Positions 34,334 through 44,100 of a stretch of 64,000 nt of DNA are shown here, piece by piece. This DNA comes from DMER64 sp964554535 (GTDB lineage: Bacteria > Bacteroidota > Bacteroidia > Bacteroidales > UBA932). Position 1 is the stretch's first letter; every line of letters begins with the position of its first letter. The notes under the pieces were generated by a model. It was not told the origin of the DNA, ran no database searches, and saw only the letters and a list, made by a program, of their open reading frames with translations. The translations under genes and the position numbers were made by a program. The stretch covers positions 1 to 64,000 of the forward strand of contig CAZKPB010000006.1 of NCBI GenBank assembly GCA_964554535.1, in the 5' to 3' direction.

Positions 34334-35470
34334 TTATTCGCTTAACCAACCGACCGCCTTATTCCATTGAGACACAAGGTAGCCGGCCTGTGTCTTGGGT
34401 AATTTGGGATTGGGCAGATAGGCTGCCAGGCCGCTGAAATGGGTAAGCGGTATGTCCACAAAAAGAGTGGGAGTAGCCTTTTTGTATATTACGGCCGAGG
34501 AAAGAGCCTTGGTGAAGTTCTCGTAATCGGCTCCCCCCATACCTACGGTCCACGCCAAATGATCAAAGTCAAAAAATACGGGTGAACCAAGACGGTCATA
34601 CTTCTGCACCAAAGTAGGATCAATGGCTGCCGGAGCCAGACCGTTTACCGTTACCATCTTGAAAGCCTCGCATACCGCATCCAGTTTGTCGGTCTGCACC
34701 AACGAGATGGTAGCCGAACGGTTGAACCCGTTCAACACGTCAAATCGATTGAAAAAAGCCTGACACAAAGCTTCCAACGAACTTTTTCCCTTATACGGCA
34801 ACAACGTGGATGTCAGCTGATTGTATGGAAACCCAAGGCTAATGACCTCGGCCGCAGACCCAACCAGATAGTTGCAGGTATGCCGCAACGCGTAATAGGT
34901 TTCTATATTGGCCATAAGACAGGCATCAAAGCAGATGTACTCGTGAGGGGTCTGTTCCAGCGCAGCGGCCAGTTCATCCACTTCTATCTGCGACGTACCG
35001 TCCGCTCCAAACGAATCCAGTTCAATGCCGGGTTCACTCTCTCCGTAAACGCCCTTGGGTAGCCAGCCGGTTCCGTGGGACCACAGAATAAGGCCGTAAG
35101 TCTCTGCGGGACAGGCAGCACGGGCATCGGAAATCACCTGACTCAGCACGGCGGTTGAGGCCGAGTTATGAATGCCGTAACGCTGCAGGGTGTCACAAAG
35201 CAGGCTTCCGTTTACCGTCTGAAGACGCACCAGACTGGCCCCCGCATTAAGCCGGTCCATATATACCAACAACGCCTGGTTTGACGGCACCTGCGCATAT
35301 TCCAGCAATTCTTTCACATTATCCTGTGCATTGCCGCTCAGGTTGTTATCTGCCGCCATATAGACAAGCAACTGATGGGTATAGGAATCCGGATCCGTAT
35401 GGTGACAGGCGGTCAGTGCGCACATAATCAGTAGCACCACCCCCCATTGTTTTATTTTCATATCTTTCAT
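34334..35470 (-). CDS. Clostripain-like (C11) cysteine peptidase lipoprotein, copy 2
   Basis: A 378-residue lipoprotein (lipobox CALTAC, Cys 22) with a C11-type caspase-fold domain. The catalytic His lies in ILWSHGTGW (near 130) and the catalytic Cys in CFDACLMANIET (near 187). The opening LLVYMAADNNLSG is a family hallmark. C11 peptidases usually cut after Arg or Lys. The ATG at 35470 begins MKDMKIKQW; 35461 (MKIKQW) is also possible. It follows a related gene by 6 bp, probably a tandem duplication now well diverged. Confidence 0.88.
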   Translation of the reverse strand: MKDMKIKQWGVVLLIMCALTACHHTDPDSYTHQLLVYMAADNNLSGNAQDNVKELLEYAQVPSNQALLVYMDRLNAGASLVRLQTVNGSLLCDTLQRYGIHNSASTAVLSQVISDARAACPAETYGLILWSHGTGWLPKGVYGESEPGIELDSFGADGTSQIEVDELAAALEQTPHEYICFDACLMANIETYYALRHTCNYLVGSAAEVISLGFPYNQLTSTLLPYKGKSSLEALCQAFFNRFDVLNGFNRSATISLVQTDKLDAVCEAFKMVTVNGLAPAAIDPTLVQKYDRLGSPVFFDFDHLAWTVGMGGADYENFTKALSSAVIYKKATPTLFVDIPLTHFSGLAAYLPNPKLPKTQAGYLVSQWNKAVGWLSE

Positions 35471-35476
35471 ATTGTT

Positions 35477-36685
35477 TTATTCCACAGTGACCAAACCTAC
35501 GTTCAAATTCCAGGCCGTAGCGGCGTAATAGCCCTGCAGTACGGGGTACATATTGTTGGGCACAAAGCACGACAGACCGCTGTACCACAGAGGATCAATG
35601 GTAATCCAGCCCGCGTCCGAACTGCCGAATTTTGTGGAGGTTTCTTTATAGGTCACGGCCAGGGAAAGTTGTGCCAAAAAGTCAGCATACGTTCCATCAG
35701 ACGGTAGCAACCGGGAGGCAAATTCTTTCAAATCATACTTGGTAACCTGCCCCACCAATTCCTCTCTGTCGTAATGCTGCATATTGTAGGTAGTCACATC
35801 CGCCACGCTTATTCCGCTGACATACACGGCCTTGAAGGCGGTTGCCAAATCCTCCAGTTCTGATGTCTGAATGACCGCCACGGTTGCCCCACCCGAATAA
35901 TTGTCCGGCTCCCTGTATTTTTGAAAATAGGCTTGCGCATAGGCTTCCACGCTGGAAATCCCCGTATAGGGAAACATAGTTTCCGCCAGGCGGTCGTACA
36001 CATAACCCGTACCCCAGATTTCCGTGGCCGATGCCATAATATATTTGCAGGCGTTGCGGAGTTCATAGCAGACTTCTATCCCGCCCATATGGCAGGCATC
36101 CAGCACCAGGTAGTCCAGATGATACGACGGCAGCACCTCGGCCAGAGAAGCAATGGTAAGTTCTTGTTCTATGGCGGGCTCGGTAAAAATAGACTTGGTG
36201 GAAATACGGAAAGGGGCCCATCCGTTGCCGTGACCGGACAATAGCATACCGTAAGAAACGGCCGGATACCTTTGCTGCACATAGCGCCATACGGTGTCTA
36301 TGCGAGTTTGTGAAGTGGATTCTACGGTATTGGAAAAAGTCCTCACGGCACGTACTTTTACCGTACCGTCAGCTGCCGTGCGCACCCTTAGCAATTCCGC
36401 ACCGCAGCCTGTATCAATATATACCAGCAGGGCTTGATTGGCCGGAATGGAATCGCCGCGCCGCAACTCTTTCAGATTGGATAAAAAACTGTATTGGAGA
36501 GACGGTGAAACCATATACAAGAGCATTGTATGTCCGTATTGGTCCGGATCAGCAGGATCTGTTGAGTCTGCCGGATCTGCATAGACGGGACAAGCCGGTA
36601 CGGGTACGGAGGGAAGTGTCTCCATGGGCACACACCCCGCAACAAGCCATACCGCCAGACAAAAGAGAAGATGATAGCGCTTCAT
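35477..36685 (-). CDS. Clostripain-like (C11) cysteine peptidase lipoprotein, copy 1
   Basis: A 402-residue lipoprotein (lipobox LVAGC, Cys 18), with a Pro/Asp/Ala-rich spacer (25-50, including repeated DSTDPADP) before the C11 domain. Catalytic His is in LLSGHGNGWAPF and catalytic Cys in VLDACHMGGIEV. The two proteins share order and motifs but differ clearly in detail, for example SGHGNGW against WSHGTGW. Transcription probably starts at the -7 box 36691-36698, giving almost no leader. The substrates are unknown; location outside the cytoplasm is supported by the lipoprotein signals. Confidence 0.88.
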   Translation of the reverse strand: MKRYHLLFCLAVWLVAGCVPMETLPSVPVPACPVYADPADSTDPADPDQYGHTMLLYMVSPSLQYSFLSNLKELRRGDSIPANQALLVYIDTGCGAELLRVRTAADGTVKVRAVRTFSNTVESTSQTRIDTVWRYVQQRYPAVSYGMLLSGHGNGWAPFRISTKSIFTEPAIEQELTIASLAEVLPSYHLDYLVLDACHMGGIEVCYELRNACKYIMASATEIWGTGYVYDRLAETMFPYTGISSVEAYAQAYFQKYREPDNYSGGATVAVIQTSELEDLATAFKAVYVSGISVADVTTYNMQHYDREELVGQVTKYDLKEFASRLLPSDGTYADFLAQLSLAVTYKETSTKFGSSDAGWITIDPLWYSGLSCFVPNNMYPVLQGYYAATAWNLNVGLVTVE

Positions 36686-36690
36686 ATCTT

Positions 36691-36698
36691 CAAAGATA
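36691..36698 (-). promoter_or_regulatory. Putative -7 box (TATCTTTG) for the clostripain pair
   Basis: Minus-strand TAnnTTTG match ending 5 bp before the ATG at 36685. A CAAA at 36723-36726 (TTTG on minus) lies 24 bp upstream, longer than usual. Confidence 0.5.
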
Positions 36699-36709
36699 AA
36701 CCTTTTTTA

Positions 36710-36717
36710 TATCTTTG
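36710..36717 (+). promoter_or_regulatory. Putative -7 box (TATCTTTG) for the YtxH operon
   Basis: TAnnTTTG match 27 bp before the ATG at 36745, divergent from the box at 36691-36698. The two promoters share only 11 bp between boxes. Confidence 0.55.
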
Positions 36718-36744
36718 TAAAACAAACAATAAATCATCAGTTTT

Positions 36745-36942
36745 ATGAAAACATCACATTTAGTAGCCTTGCTCAGCGGAGCCATCATGGGCGCCACGCT
36801 TGCCCTGCTTTTTGCTCCCGCCAAAGGAAGCGAAACCCGTGAAAAAATCAAGGAAGCTTACGACGAAGGCGTCAACGCGCTTAAGGGCGAGTACAACAAA
36901 CGTTTTGGAAAGAACGCGGAAGAAGGCGGCGCCGAGTGCTAA
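36745..36942 (+). CDS. YtxH domain small membrane protein
   Basis: A 65-residue protein: one hydrophobic segment (about 6-26, ALLSGAIMGATLALLFAPAKG) followed by a charged amphipathic helix (SETREKIKEAYDEGVNAL). The LLFAPAKGSETREKI pattern is the YtxH (gas-vesicle-like) motif seen in general stress proteins. It heads a three-gene set with a holin-like protein and a small unknown protein, an arrangement I know from other Bacteroidota. Molecular function unknown. Confidence 0.85.
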   Translation: MKTSHLVALLSGAIMGATLALLFAPAKGSETREKIKEAYDEGVNALKGEYNKRFGKNAEEGGAEC

Positions 36943-36960
36943 TCACTCTGCCTTACTCTT

Positions 36961-37305
36961 ATGAATTTGAAAGATACAGCCAAAGAATACTTTGGGCTTA
37001 AACGAGATGCATTCAAACTGGGTCTGGTGGAAAACCTCAGTGTGGTTTTAAACCAATTCCTGAGCACGTTTGTGTTGTTGATTGTATTCCTGGTGGCCCT
37101 TGTATTCCTGGCAGCCGCCGGGAACCGGTGGCTGGGAGAACTACTAAACAGCCAGACAACCGCCAGCCTCATCACCGGAGGATTTTTTCTGGTACTGTTT
37201 GCCGTGTTGTTCCTGTTGCGTAAAAAATTATTTGTCAACTCCTTTGTGCAAACTTTTGTCCAAATGTTCTTCAAGGACAATGACACGGATTTAACGGAGG
37301 AATAA
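36961..37305 (+). CDS. Phage-holin-superfamily-like membrane protein
   Basis: A 114-residue protein with two transmembrane helices (about 34-58 and 70-90) joined by a short loop, and an N-terminal amphipathic helix (MNLKDTAKEYFGLKRDAFKL). It fits the putative Actinobacterial holin-X / phage holin family III pattern. No lysis genes or phage proteins are near, so it is a chromosomal membrane protein and not a phage holin. It lies 18 bp after the YtxH gene and 2 bp before the next gene. Confidence 0.8.
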   Translation: MNLKDTAKEYFGLKRDAFKLGLVENLSVVLNQFLSTFVLLIVFLVALVFLAAAGNRWLGELLNSQTTASLITGGFFLVLFAVLFLLRKKLFVNSFVQTFVQMFFKDNDTDLTEE

Positions 37306-37307
37306 CT

Positions 37308-37577
37308 ATGAAAAGCCGCAAATCCTTTTACGCCAATATCCGCAACATAGAACAGTTGCGTACGGAACGCGAAGCCCTTAACTGGCACACCAAAGGTCTG
37401 GAACAGCAGTTTAACGACTCGCTCTCGGGTGCCAACTCGTTTTGGGGAAAAGACAATCTAAACTGCAGACCCGGCTTCAGCGGCTGGATCACCCTGGCCG
37501 TCCCGGTGCTGCTGGCCACATTCACTCTGGTACGCCAAATTAATCGGTGCGCCGGAAGGGATAGAAGAAGACGATAA
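37308..37577 (+). CDS. Small membrane protein of unknown function
   Basis: An 89-residue protein: an amphipathic, charged N-terminal half (IEQLRTEREALNWHTKGLEQ), one hydrophobic segment (about 60-77, WITLAVPVLLATFTLV) and a very basic end (CAGRDRRRR). It is third in the YtxH/holin-like set, starting 2 bp after the previous stop, so it is almost surely translated. I do not recognise the family. Confidence 0.75.
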   Translation: MKSRKSFYANIRNIEQLRTEREALNWHTKGLEQQFNDSLSGANSFWGKDNLNCRPGFSGWITLAVPVLLATFTLVRQINRCAGRDRRRR

Positions 37578-37602
37578 TTCGCCTAATTTTTTATATCATT
37601 TT

Positions 37603-39606
37603 ATGAAGTTAATGAAATTTGCTTTTGCTTGCCTTTTAGGTGTAGCAGGTACTTCTTGTACACAGAAGCCGGCTACCCCTGAAAGCCCGTTTACCTATCT
37701 GGTAGATGAATTTGCGGATTTGAAAATCATCCGCTACCAGGTTCCCGGCTGGGACAACCTTACCCTCAAAAAAAAATCGCTGGTCTACTATCTGGGGGAA
37801 GCCGCCAAGTGCGGCCGCGACATTTTCTGGGACCAGAACGGCAAATACAATCTGGCCGTCAGAAAATGCATTGAAAACATTCTGGAAACCTACACCGGAG
37901 ACCGTGAGTGCGCCCAATGGCAACAATTCACCGTCTACGCCAAACGCGTATTCTTCAGTAACGGTATACACCATCATTATGCCGAGGACAAAATATTACC
38001 GGAATGTGATGCCGCCTATATGGCACAACTAATTGAGAACTCGGCGCAAAGCCCATACGGAAAGGAACTGGTTCCCATAATGTGCGACCCCACCCTATAC
38101 CCCATGCGCAAAAGCACCGGCATCACGGGTGACCTGTTGCTGACCTCGGGCATGAACTACTATGACGGGGTAACGCGTCCACAGGCCGAGGCCTTCTACG
38201 ACGCCCGGGAAGACCCGTCCAATCCGCATCCGGTGGAATACGGCCTCAACAGCAAACTGGTGCTGCGCGACGGCACCCTGCAGGAAGACGTCTACAAGGT
38301 GGACGGACTGTACGGCAAGGCGCTGGAACAAATCTGCTTCTGGCTGGATAAAGCCGCCGATGTGGCGGAAAGCCCCGTACAGGAAGCTTACCTGCGTACC
38401 CTTATTTCCTATTACCAGACCGGAGACCTGCAGTTGTGGAGTGATTTCAACGTGGCCTGGGCGGAAGATACCGCCACCGATGTGGACTTTGTCAACGGCT
38501 TTGTGGAAGTGTACGGAGACCCGCTGGGCCGCAAAGGCGCCTGGGAGGCCAACGTCAATTTCCGGGACAATGAGGCGTCCAAACGCACGGAAATCATCAG
38601 CGGCAACGCGCAGTGGTTTGAAGACAACTCGCCCATTGACCCGCGTTTTCGCAAGGCGGAAGTAAAGGGTGTCTCGGCCAAGGTCATCAATGTGGCCATG
38701 CTGGGCGGGGACAGCTACCCCTCCACCCCCATTGGCATCAACCTGCCCAATTCCGATTGGATTCGCAAGGAACACGGTTCCAAATCGGTCACCATAGCCA
38801 ACATCACCGCCGCATTTGACCGGGCAGCCGAAGAATCCCCCAAGAGCATGCTTGCCGAGTTTTCCTGGGATTCCGCCGAGGTGGAACTGATCAAGCAATA
38901 CGGAGGCCTTACCGGGGACCTGCATACCGACCTGCACGAATGCCTGGGGCACGGATCGGGCCAGTTGCTGGACGGAGTAAGTCCCAATGCGTTAAAAGAC
39001 TACTTTTCTACCCTGGAAGAAGCCCGCGCCGACTTGTTTGCCCTTTACTATCTGGCCGACCCCAAACTGGTGGAATTGGACATTATTCCCAATGCAGAGG
39101 CCTATAAGGCGGAATACATCAGCTACATCCGCAACGGATTGTTTACCCAACTGGCGCGCATAGAATTGGGCAAGGACGTTACCCAATCCCACATGCAGGA
39201 CCGCCAGCTGATTGCCTGCTGGTGCTATGAGAAAGGATTGGCCCAAAACGTCATTGAAAAGAAGATCCGTGACGGAAAAACGTATTTTGTAATTAACGAT
39301 TATACGGCCTTACGGAGCCTGTTTGGTTCCCTGCTGGCAGAAATACAGCGTATCAAGTCAGAAGGCGACTACGAAGCCGGAAAGGCCCTTGTAGAGGGAT
39401 ACGGCATCAAGGTGGATCCCGTGCTCCACAAAGAAGTCAAAGACCGCTACGCGGCCCTGGCACTTAAACCTTACGGAGGCGTTGTCAATCCCAGCATTAT
39501 TCCCGTACAGAACCGCAAGGGAGAAGTGACCGACTACCGCCTTGAATACGCCACCGATTTTCTTTCACAGGAATTGGAATACGGACGCGGCTATTCTTTT
39601 CTGTAA
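37603..39606 (+). CDS. Dipeptidyl peptidase III (M49 family)
   Basis: A 667-residue zinc exopeptidase that removes dipeptides from the N terminus of short peptides. The M49 motif HECLGH lies at about 445-450, with EEARADLFALYYL about 30 residues later giving the third zinc ligand. The HECLGH form and the length match the Bacteroides thetaiotaomicron DPP III. The N terminus is a signal with a possible lipobox (AGTSC, Cys 19), so export is likely although cytoplasmic forms exist. It starts 25 bp after the small-membrane-protein gene and ends at a strong bidirectional terminator. Confidence 0.92.
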   Translation: MKLMKFAFACLLGVAGTSCTQKPATPESPFTYLVDEFADLKIIRYQVPGWDNLTLKKKSLVYYLGEAAKCGRDIFWDQNGKYNLAVRKCIENILETYTGDRECAQWQQFTVYAKRVFFSNGIHHHYAEDKILPECDAAYMAQLIENSAQSPYGKELVPIMCDPTLYPMRKSTGITGDLLLTSGMNYYDGVTRPQAEAFYDAREDPSNPHPVEYGLNSKLVLRDGTLQEDVYKVDGLYGKALEQICFWLDKAADVAESPVQEAYLRTLISYYQTGDLQLWSDFNVAWAEDTATDVDFVNGFVEVYGDPLGRKGAWEANVNFRDNEASKRTEIISGNAQWFEDNSPIDPRFRKAEVKGVSAKVINVAMLGGDSYPSTPIGINLPNSDWIRKEHGSKSVTIANITAAFDRAAEESPKSMLAEFSWDSAEVELIKQYGGLTGDLHTDLHECLGHGSGQLLDGVSPNALKDYFSTLEEARADLFALYYLADPKLVELDIIPNAEAYKAEYISYIRNGLFTQLARIELGKDVTQSHMQDRQLIACWCYEKGLAQNVIEKKIRDGKTYFVINDYTALRSLFGSLLAEIQRIKSEGDYEAGKALVEGYGIKVDPVLHKEVKDRYAALALKPYGGVVNPSIIPVQNRKGEVTDYRLEYATDFLSQELEYGRGYSFL

Positions 39607-39620
39607 AATCACCCTAACAA

Positions 39621-39660
39621 AAAAGAGAGGGCGGCTATAAAATAGTCGCCCTCTCTTTTT
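39621..39660. terminator. Bidirectional terminator between DPP III and SusD
   Basis: Arms of 16-17 bases (39622-39637 and 39643-39659) pair with one mismatch, flanked by A residues on the left and T residues on the right. It can end the plus-strand DPP III transcript and the minus-strand SusC/SusD transcript. Confidence 0.85.
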
Positions 39661-39674
39661 ATATATAAAGTAGC

Positions 39675-41126
39675 TTATTTGACTCCTACACGGGTATCAT
39701 ACCACATGGGGGTGCCCCAGAAATCGTCCACGACGGCAGCTCTGGCCGCGGCGGAATTTTCGCCGTTCAGAGAAGCTTCCGAGTCGGGATAGGGGTAACG
39801 CAACGGAGGAGTGTTGTGGCCCTTGCCGGAATAACCGGACTCGTCCAGAGAAGAAGCAATGTGATGCGAAGCGGGGACACCGGTCTTTCTATAGAGAGAC
39901 CAAGCTTCCATACCCTGTTTGAACAGGCTGATCCATTCCTGCAGGTAGATCTGATTCAGCGTACCGTCAAACTTGGCGGGGCCGGCCAGGTAGGCAGCGG
40001 CGGAAACGCCGTTTTCTTCACAGGAAGCTGACACGCCGGCGTCATAAGCCGCCTGGGCGCTCATTCCCACATTCCAGCCGCGGGCTGCCGCTTCTGCCAG
40101 GTGGAAATAAGTTTCAGCGGCACGGTAAATGGGAGAGAATCCGGCCTGTGTTTCACGGAAGCGTACACCAATCAAAGAATATTTTTCCTTGTGACCTGTT
40201 GTGATGGCATCGGGACCGCCAATTTCGCAACCCACATATTCACCGGAGCCGTTGGGTTGGGCATATACCGGAAGACGGGGGTCGCTCAGGTTACTCATTT
40301 CATTGACCAGAATGTCGGATATGCAATGGTCGTCACGTGTACGGAAGTCGTCGGCCCAAGGTTCGCGGTAAGGGTCGGCGCCCGGCCACCAGAAGAACGC
40401 ATTGTCGTCGTTGTCCTTCAACAGGGGTTTGTTGGCAACGGACTCGGCCACTTGCTGTGCCAGAGAGGGATTCACATTAGCTATACGCATAGCCATACGC
40501 AGACGCAGAGAGTTGGCCAGTTGAATCCATTTTTGTGTGTCACCGCCAAAAAGAATGTCTCCTACGCCCAGATCATCCGTACCGGAAGCCAGGCCGGAAG
40601 CGGCTTCATCCAACAAGGCAATAAGGGCGGGATAAATCTGTTCCTGGGTATCATATTTGGGAGTCAAAATACCGGCATCCATCCCAACAGCTTCCGAGTA
40701 CGGAATGTCGCGCCAGCGGTCGGTGCCCAGCTGTACCACCACGGCTTCCCAGATTTTGGCCACACTGGCCATGTTGGTCAGACCTTGTGCGGTGGCTTTG
40801 TCACGCACGTCACGCAGGTTATTCAAGGTAATGTATAAATAGGTCCAATTGTTGGCTGCTACAGTAGGACGGAAAACATACCGGGATTCGTCAATATATT
40901 GTTTTTTTGCCAGATGGCCGCCGTACGTACTGGGCTCGTTCATATCGGCCCAGGGGTCAAACATATTGTCACACGAATAACGGATACAAAAAGCTAACAC
41001 ATTGGTAATAGGAGCATTGGCATATGCATCGGGGTCGGTGTTGATTTCTTGAAAATCTTTGGTACACCCCATCAAGATGACGCCCAAGAAGGCGATAGCC
41101 GATAATCTGAATAATTGTTTTTTCAT
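39675..41126 (-). CDS. SusD/RagB-family nutrient-binding lipoprotein
   Basis: A 483-residue surface lipoprotein (lipobox VILMGC, Cys 21) of the SusD-like group that starts FQEINTDPDAYANAP and contains AETYFHLAEAAARGW; this is the SusD/RagB type (PF12771-like) with TPR helices. It should cap the SusC channel encoded just upstream (19-bp gap) and hold the substrate. Typical C-terminal parts include QEWISLFKQGMEAWSLYRKTG and PLRYPYPDSE. Ligand unknown. Confidence 0.92.
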   Translation of the reverse strand: MKKQLFRLSAIAFLGVILMGCTKDFQEINTDPDAYANAPITNVLAFCIRYSCDNMFDPWADMNEPSTYGGHLAKKQYIDESRYVFRPTVAANNWTYLYITLNNLRDVRDKATAQGLTNMASVAKIWEAVVVQLGTDRWRDIPYSEAVGMDAGILTPKYDTQEQIYPALIALLDEAASGLASGTDDLGVGDILFGGDTQKWIQLANSLRLRMAMRIANVNPSLAQQVAESVANKPLLKDNDDNAFFWWPGADPYREPWADDFRTRDDHCISDILVNEMSNLSDPRLPVYAQPNGSGEYVGCEIGGPDAITTGHKEKYSLIGVRFRETQAGFSPIYRAAETYFHLAEAAARGWNVGMSAQAAYDAGVSASCEENGVSAAAYLAGPAKFDGTLNQIYLQEWISLFKQGMEAWSLYRKTGVPASHHIASSLDESGYSGKGHNTPPLRYPYPDSEASLNGENSAAARAAVVDDFWGTPMWYDTRVGVK

Positions 41127-41145
41127 AACTTGACTTTTTTAGGGG

Positions 41146-44100
41146 TTAGAAAGTAATACCCACTTTAATACCTAAACTGCGGGTGGGCAGGTGAGAGTTG
41201 GACTCAAGCCCTACTTTGCCGTTTGAAGCATTAACACTGGATTCGGGGTCAATGCGCGCAATGTTGGATTCGTGTACCCAAAGAATGGCTACGTTGTTTC
41301 CAACCAAAGAAACGTTCAACGCTTTAACAATGCTCGTGGGAGAGAACATCGTAGAGGGGAAGGTATAGGTTACGTAAAAGTCTTTCAACTTAACATAAGA
41401 ACCGTCAAATATGCAAAGCTCGCGATTGTTGTAGAAGTTGGCAAAAGCCGTGTTGGGTTCCACTACAATGTCGTTGGGTGTTCCGTCCTGTTTCACGAAT
41501 TTCTTGAAATCAAAGATATCCTTACCGTAAACTACCCCGTTTTCACGAACACCGTTGGCTGCGGTATAGGCATACTGACCGGTATAGGTAGTAAACATCT
41601 GCGATACGGAGAATACATCACCTCCCTTACGGAAGTCCAGCATGGCGCCAAAGGACAAATTCTTCCACTGGAAGTCCAGTGCCAGACCTGCCAGCCAGTC
41701 GGTATTCACATTTCCCAAAACCATATTACTTTGTCTGAGAGGTAGCCCGTTGGAACCTACTATGATATTGCCGTTTTCGTCTTTCATGGAACCTGTGCCG
41801 ACCAGAGAGCCCCAGGCTTCACCCACGCGGGCCTGATTGTATACGGACCATTCACTACCCATATTATAAGTTGTCAGCAAATGTTCACCGGTTTCCTTAT
41901 CTTGATACAGGCTGACAATCTTGCTCTTGTCTTTGGACCAGTTCACCGTGACATCCCATTTGAAATCACGGGTTTTAACCGGAGTGGCTTTAACCTGCAC
42001 CTCAATACCCTTATTGTTGAATTCACCGGCGTTGATTTTCATACTGCTGAAACCGGTAGCACGGGAAACTTCGGCAGAAAGAATCTGGTCGGTAGTAGTC
42101 TTGTCATACAATGCCACGTCAAATCCCAAACGACCGTTTAAGAACGAGGCTTCCAAACCTACTTCTGAGGTAACAACTGATTCAGGACGCAGACCCGCAG
42201 GCGGGTAAGTGGTAGGATTCTGGTACTGGTTGGAACCGTTGATGCTGTATCCTACAGAAGAATAATAGCGCGAAGTCTGGTAGGCGTCTGTGGCAGAACC
42301 AACCTTGGTCCAACCGCCGCGTACCTTCAGGAATTCAAGCACGGAGCCTTTCAGTGAAGGAAAAGTTTCGGTGATAATCCAGCTGCCGGTAATGGAAGGA
42401 TAGAAGATAGGATCGGCAATGGTAGAAGACCAGTCCTGACGGGCAGAGGCATCTACATACAGCATACCTTTGAAACCCAGGGACAGGTTACCATAAACAG
42501 AATTGGAACGAATGTGCGAAGTATCCATACCCGTACCCGGAGTACCGGCGGCGTTGGAAACCGTATAAACACCCGGAACAACCAGTGAAGAAGCGGTCAA
42601 CGAAGATGACTTGTACTGTTGGTCACGGAAGTTGGCACCTGCCACCACGTTGATGCTTAACAAATTGTCACCGATGGTCTTGTCAAAGTAAGCCAGGAAG
42701 TCGGCTTCCAGGTTGGCGTTTTTCCGGTTATAGGCCCAGAAACCGCCGTCCGGATTATCCGTATGATACAATACCACCTGTTTGGTATAGGTATCGTAGT
42801 AGTCATAGCCCATACGGCCTTCCAACTTCAACCAGTCGGTAGGTTTGATCCACAGAGAGGATTTACCCATAAGGCGGTTGCGTTCAAAGTTGTTGGTGTT
42901 GTTGTACATGGAATAGTAAGGATTCTGATGGTAGTCGGGATTCCAGTTCCAGGGCTTTCCTGTATACGGGTCATTGCCCTTGTCCCAGGTATTCTTCAGA
43001 GACTGCATATCCACCTGACGGCCGAACCACTGCAACAAAGACTGCAGGGGGTTACCGGCATCGTAGGCATTCATGGGAAGGTTGTCACTCTGGGTACGGG
43101 TGTAATTCATACTCAAGTCAAAGGAGATATACTTGTTGATATCCATATTGGTATTCACCTGAGCGGAAATACGTTTCTGGTCCGTATTGGGCAGTGTACC
43201 CTTCTGGTCTCTAAGACCCAGAGAAGCGCGTGTAGTGGCCTTGTCCCCGCGGGTGGTAACCGACACGTTGTGGTTCATACTGAAACCGTTCTGGTAGAAT
43301 TCCTTGATGTTGTTGGGATGAGAAACCCACGGGGTGGCGGTGTGAACACCGTTCACCACCGGGCTGTCCCATTGGGGAATCATCAAACCGACATCCAAAC
43401 GGGGACCCCAACTTTCGTCAGCGCCCAAATAGCTGGACAGGTCATTGTAACCCAATTCGTTATATACCCAGTCAGAGTAGGAACCTTCATAACCGCTGTT
43501 CTTGTAGCTGAACTCGGCACCGTCATAACCCTGACCGTAAGAATTCTGCAGTTTGGGCAGATTGTACATCTGGTCCATGGTGAAGTTTCCGTTATACGAA
43601 ATGGAGACCCCTTCCTTGGCATTTTTACCGGATTTGGTGGTAATGAGGATTACCCCGTTACCGGCGCGCATCCCGTACAAAGCGGCGGATCCCCCCTTCA
43701 ATACGGAAATGTTTTCAATGTCTTCGGGGTTGATATCGTACAAGCCCGAACCATAGTCCACGCTGTTCTGAGCGTAGTTGTCATTGGTCATGGGAACCCC
43801 GTCAATAACAATCAGAGGGTCATTGGAACCCAGAGAAGAGTTACCGCGGATAATAATACGTGAACTGGCGCCTATGGCACCACCGGAAGCCGTCACCTGC
43901 ATACCGGCAACACGGCCGGACAATGCGGAGGATACATTCTGGTGACCGGATTTGGTAATGGCGTCTGATTTCACGTCTTGAATGGCTGCCCCAATGGATT
44001 TCTTTTCACGGGTAATACCCAGTGCGGTAATAATTACCTCATCCAGCACATTGGCGGCACTCATCTCTACGTTAATAACGGAACGTCCGTTCACAGCCAC

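Noticed and set aside
36961..37305. Holin as a sign of prophage
   Set aside because: No endolysin, integrase, capsid or tail gene is near, and the neighbours are chromosomal stress-type and peptidase genes.
42763..43863. 366-codon plus-strand open frame
   Set aside because: It is antisense to the SusC gene at 41146-44349, whose plug motifs lie in the same place. It shows no recognisable domain.
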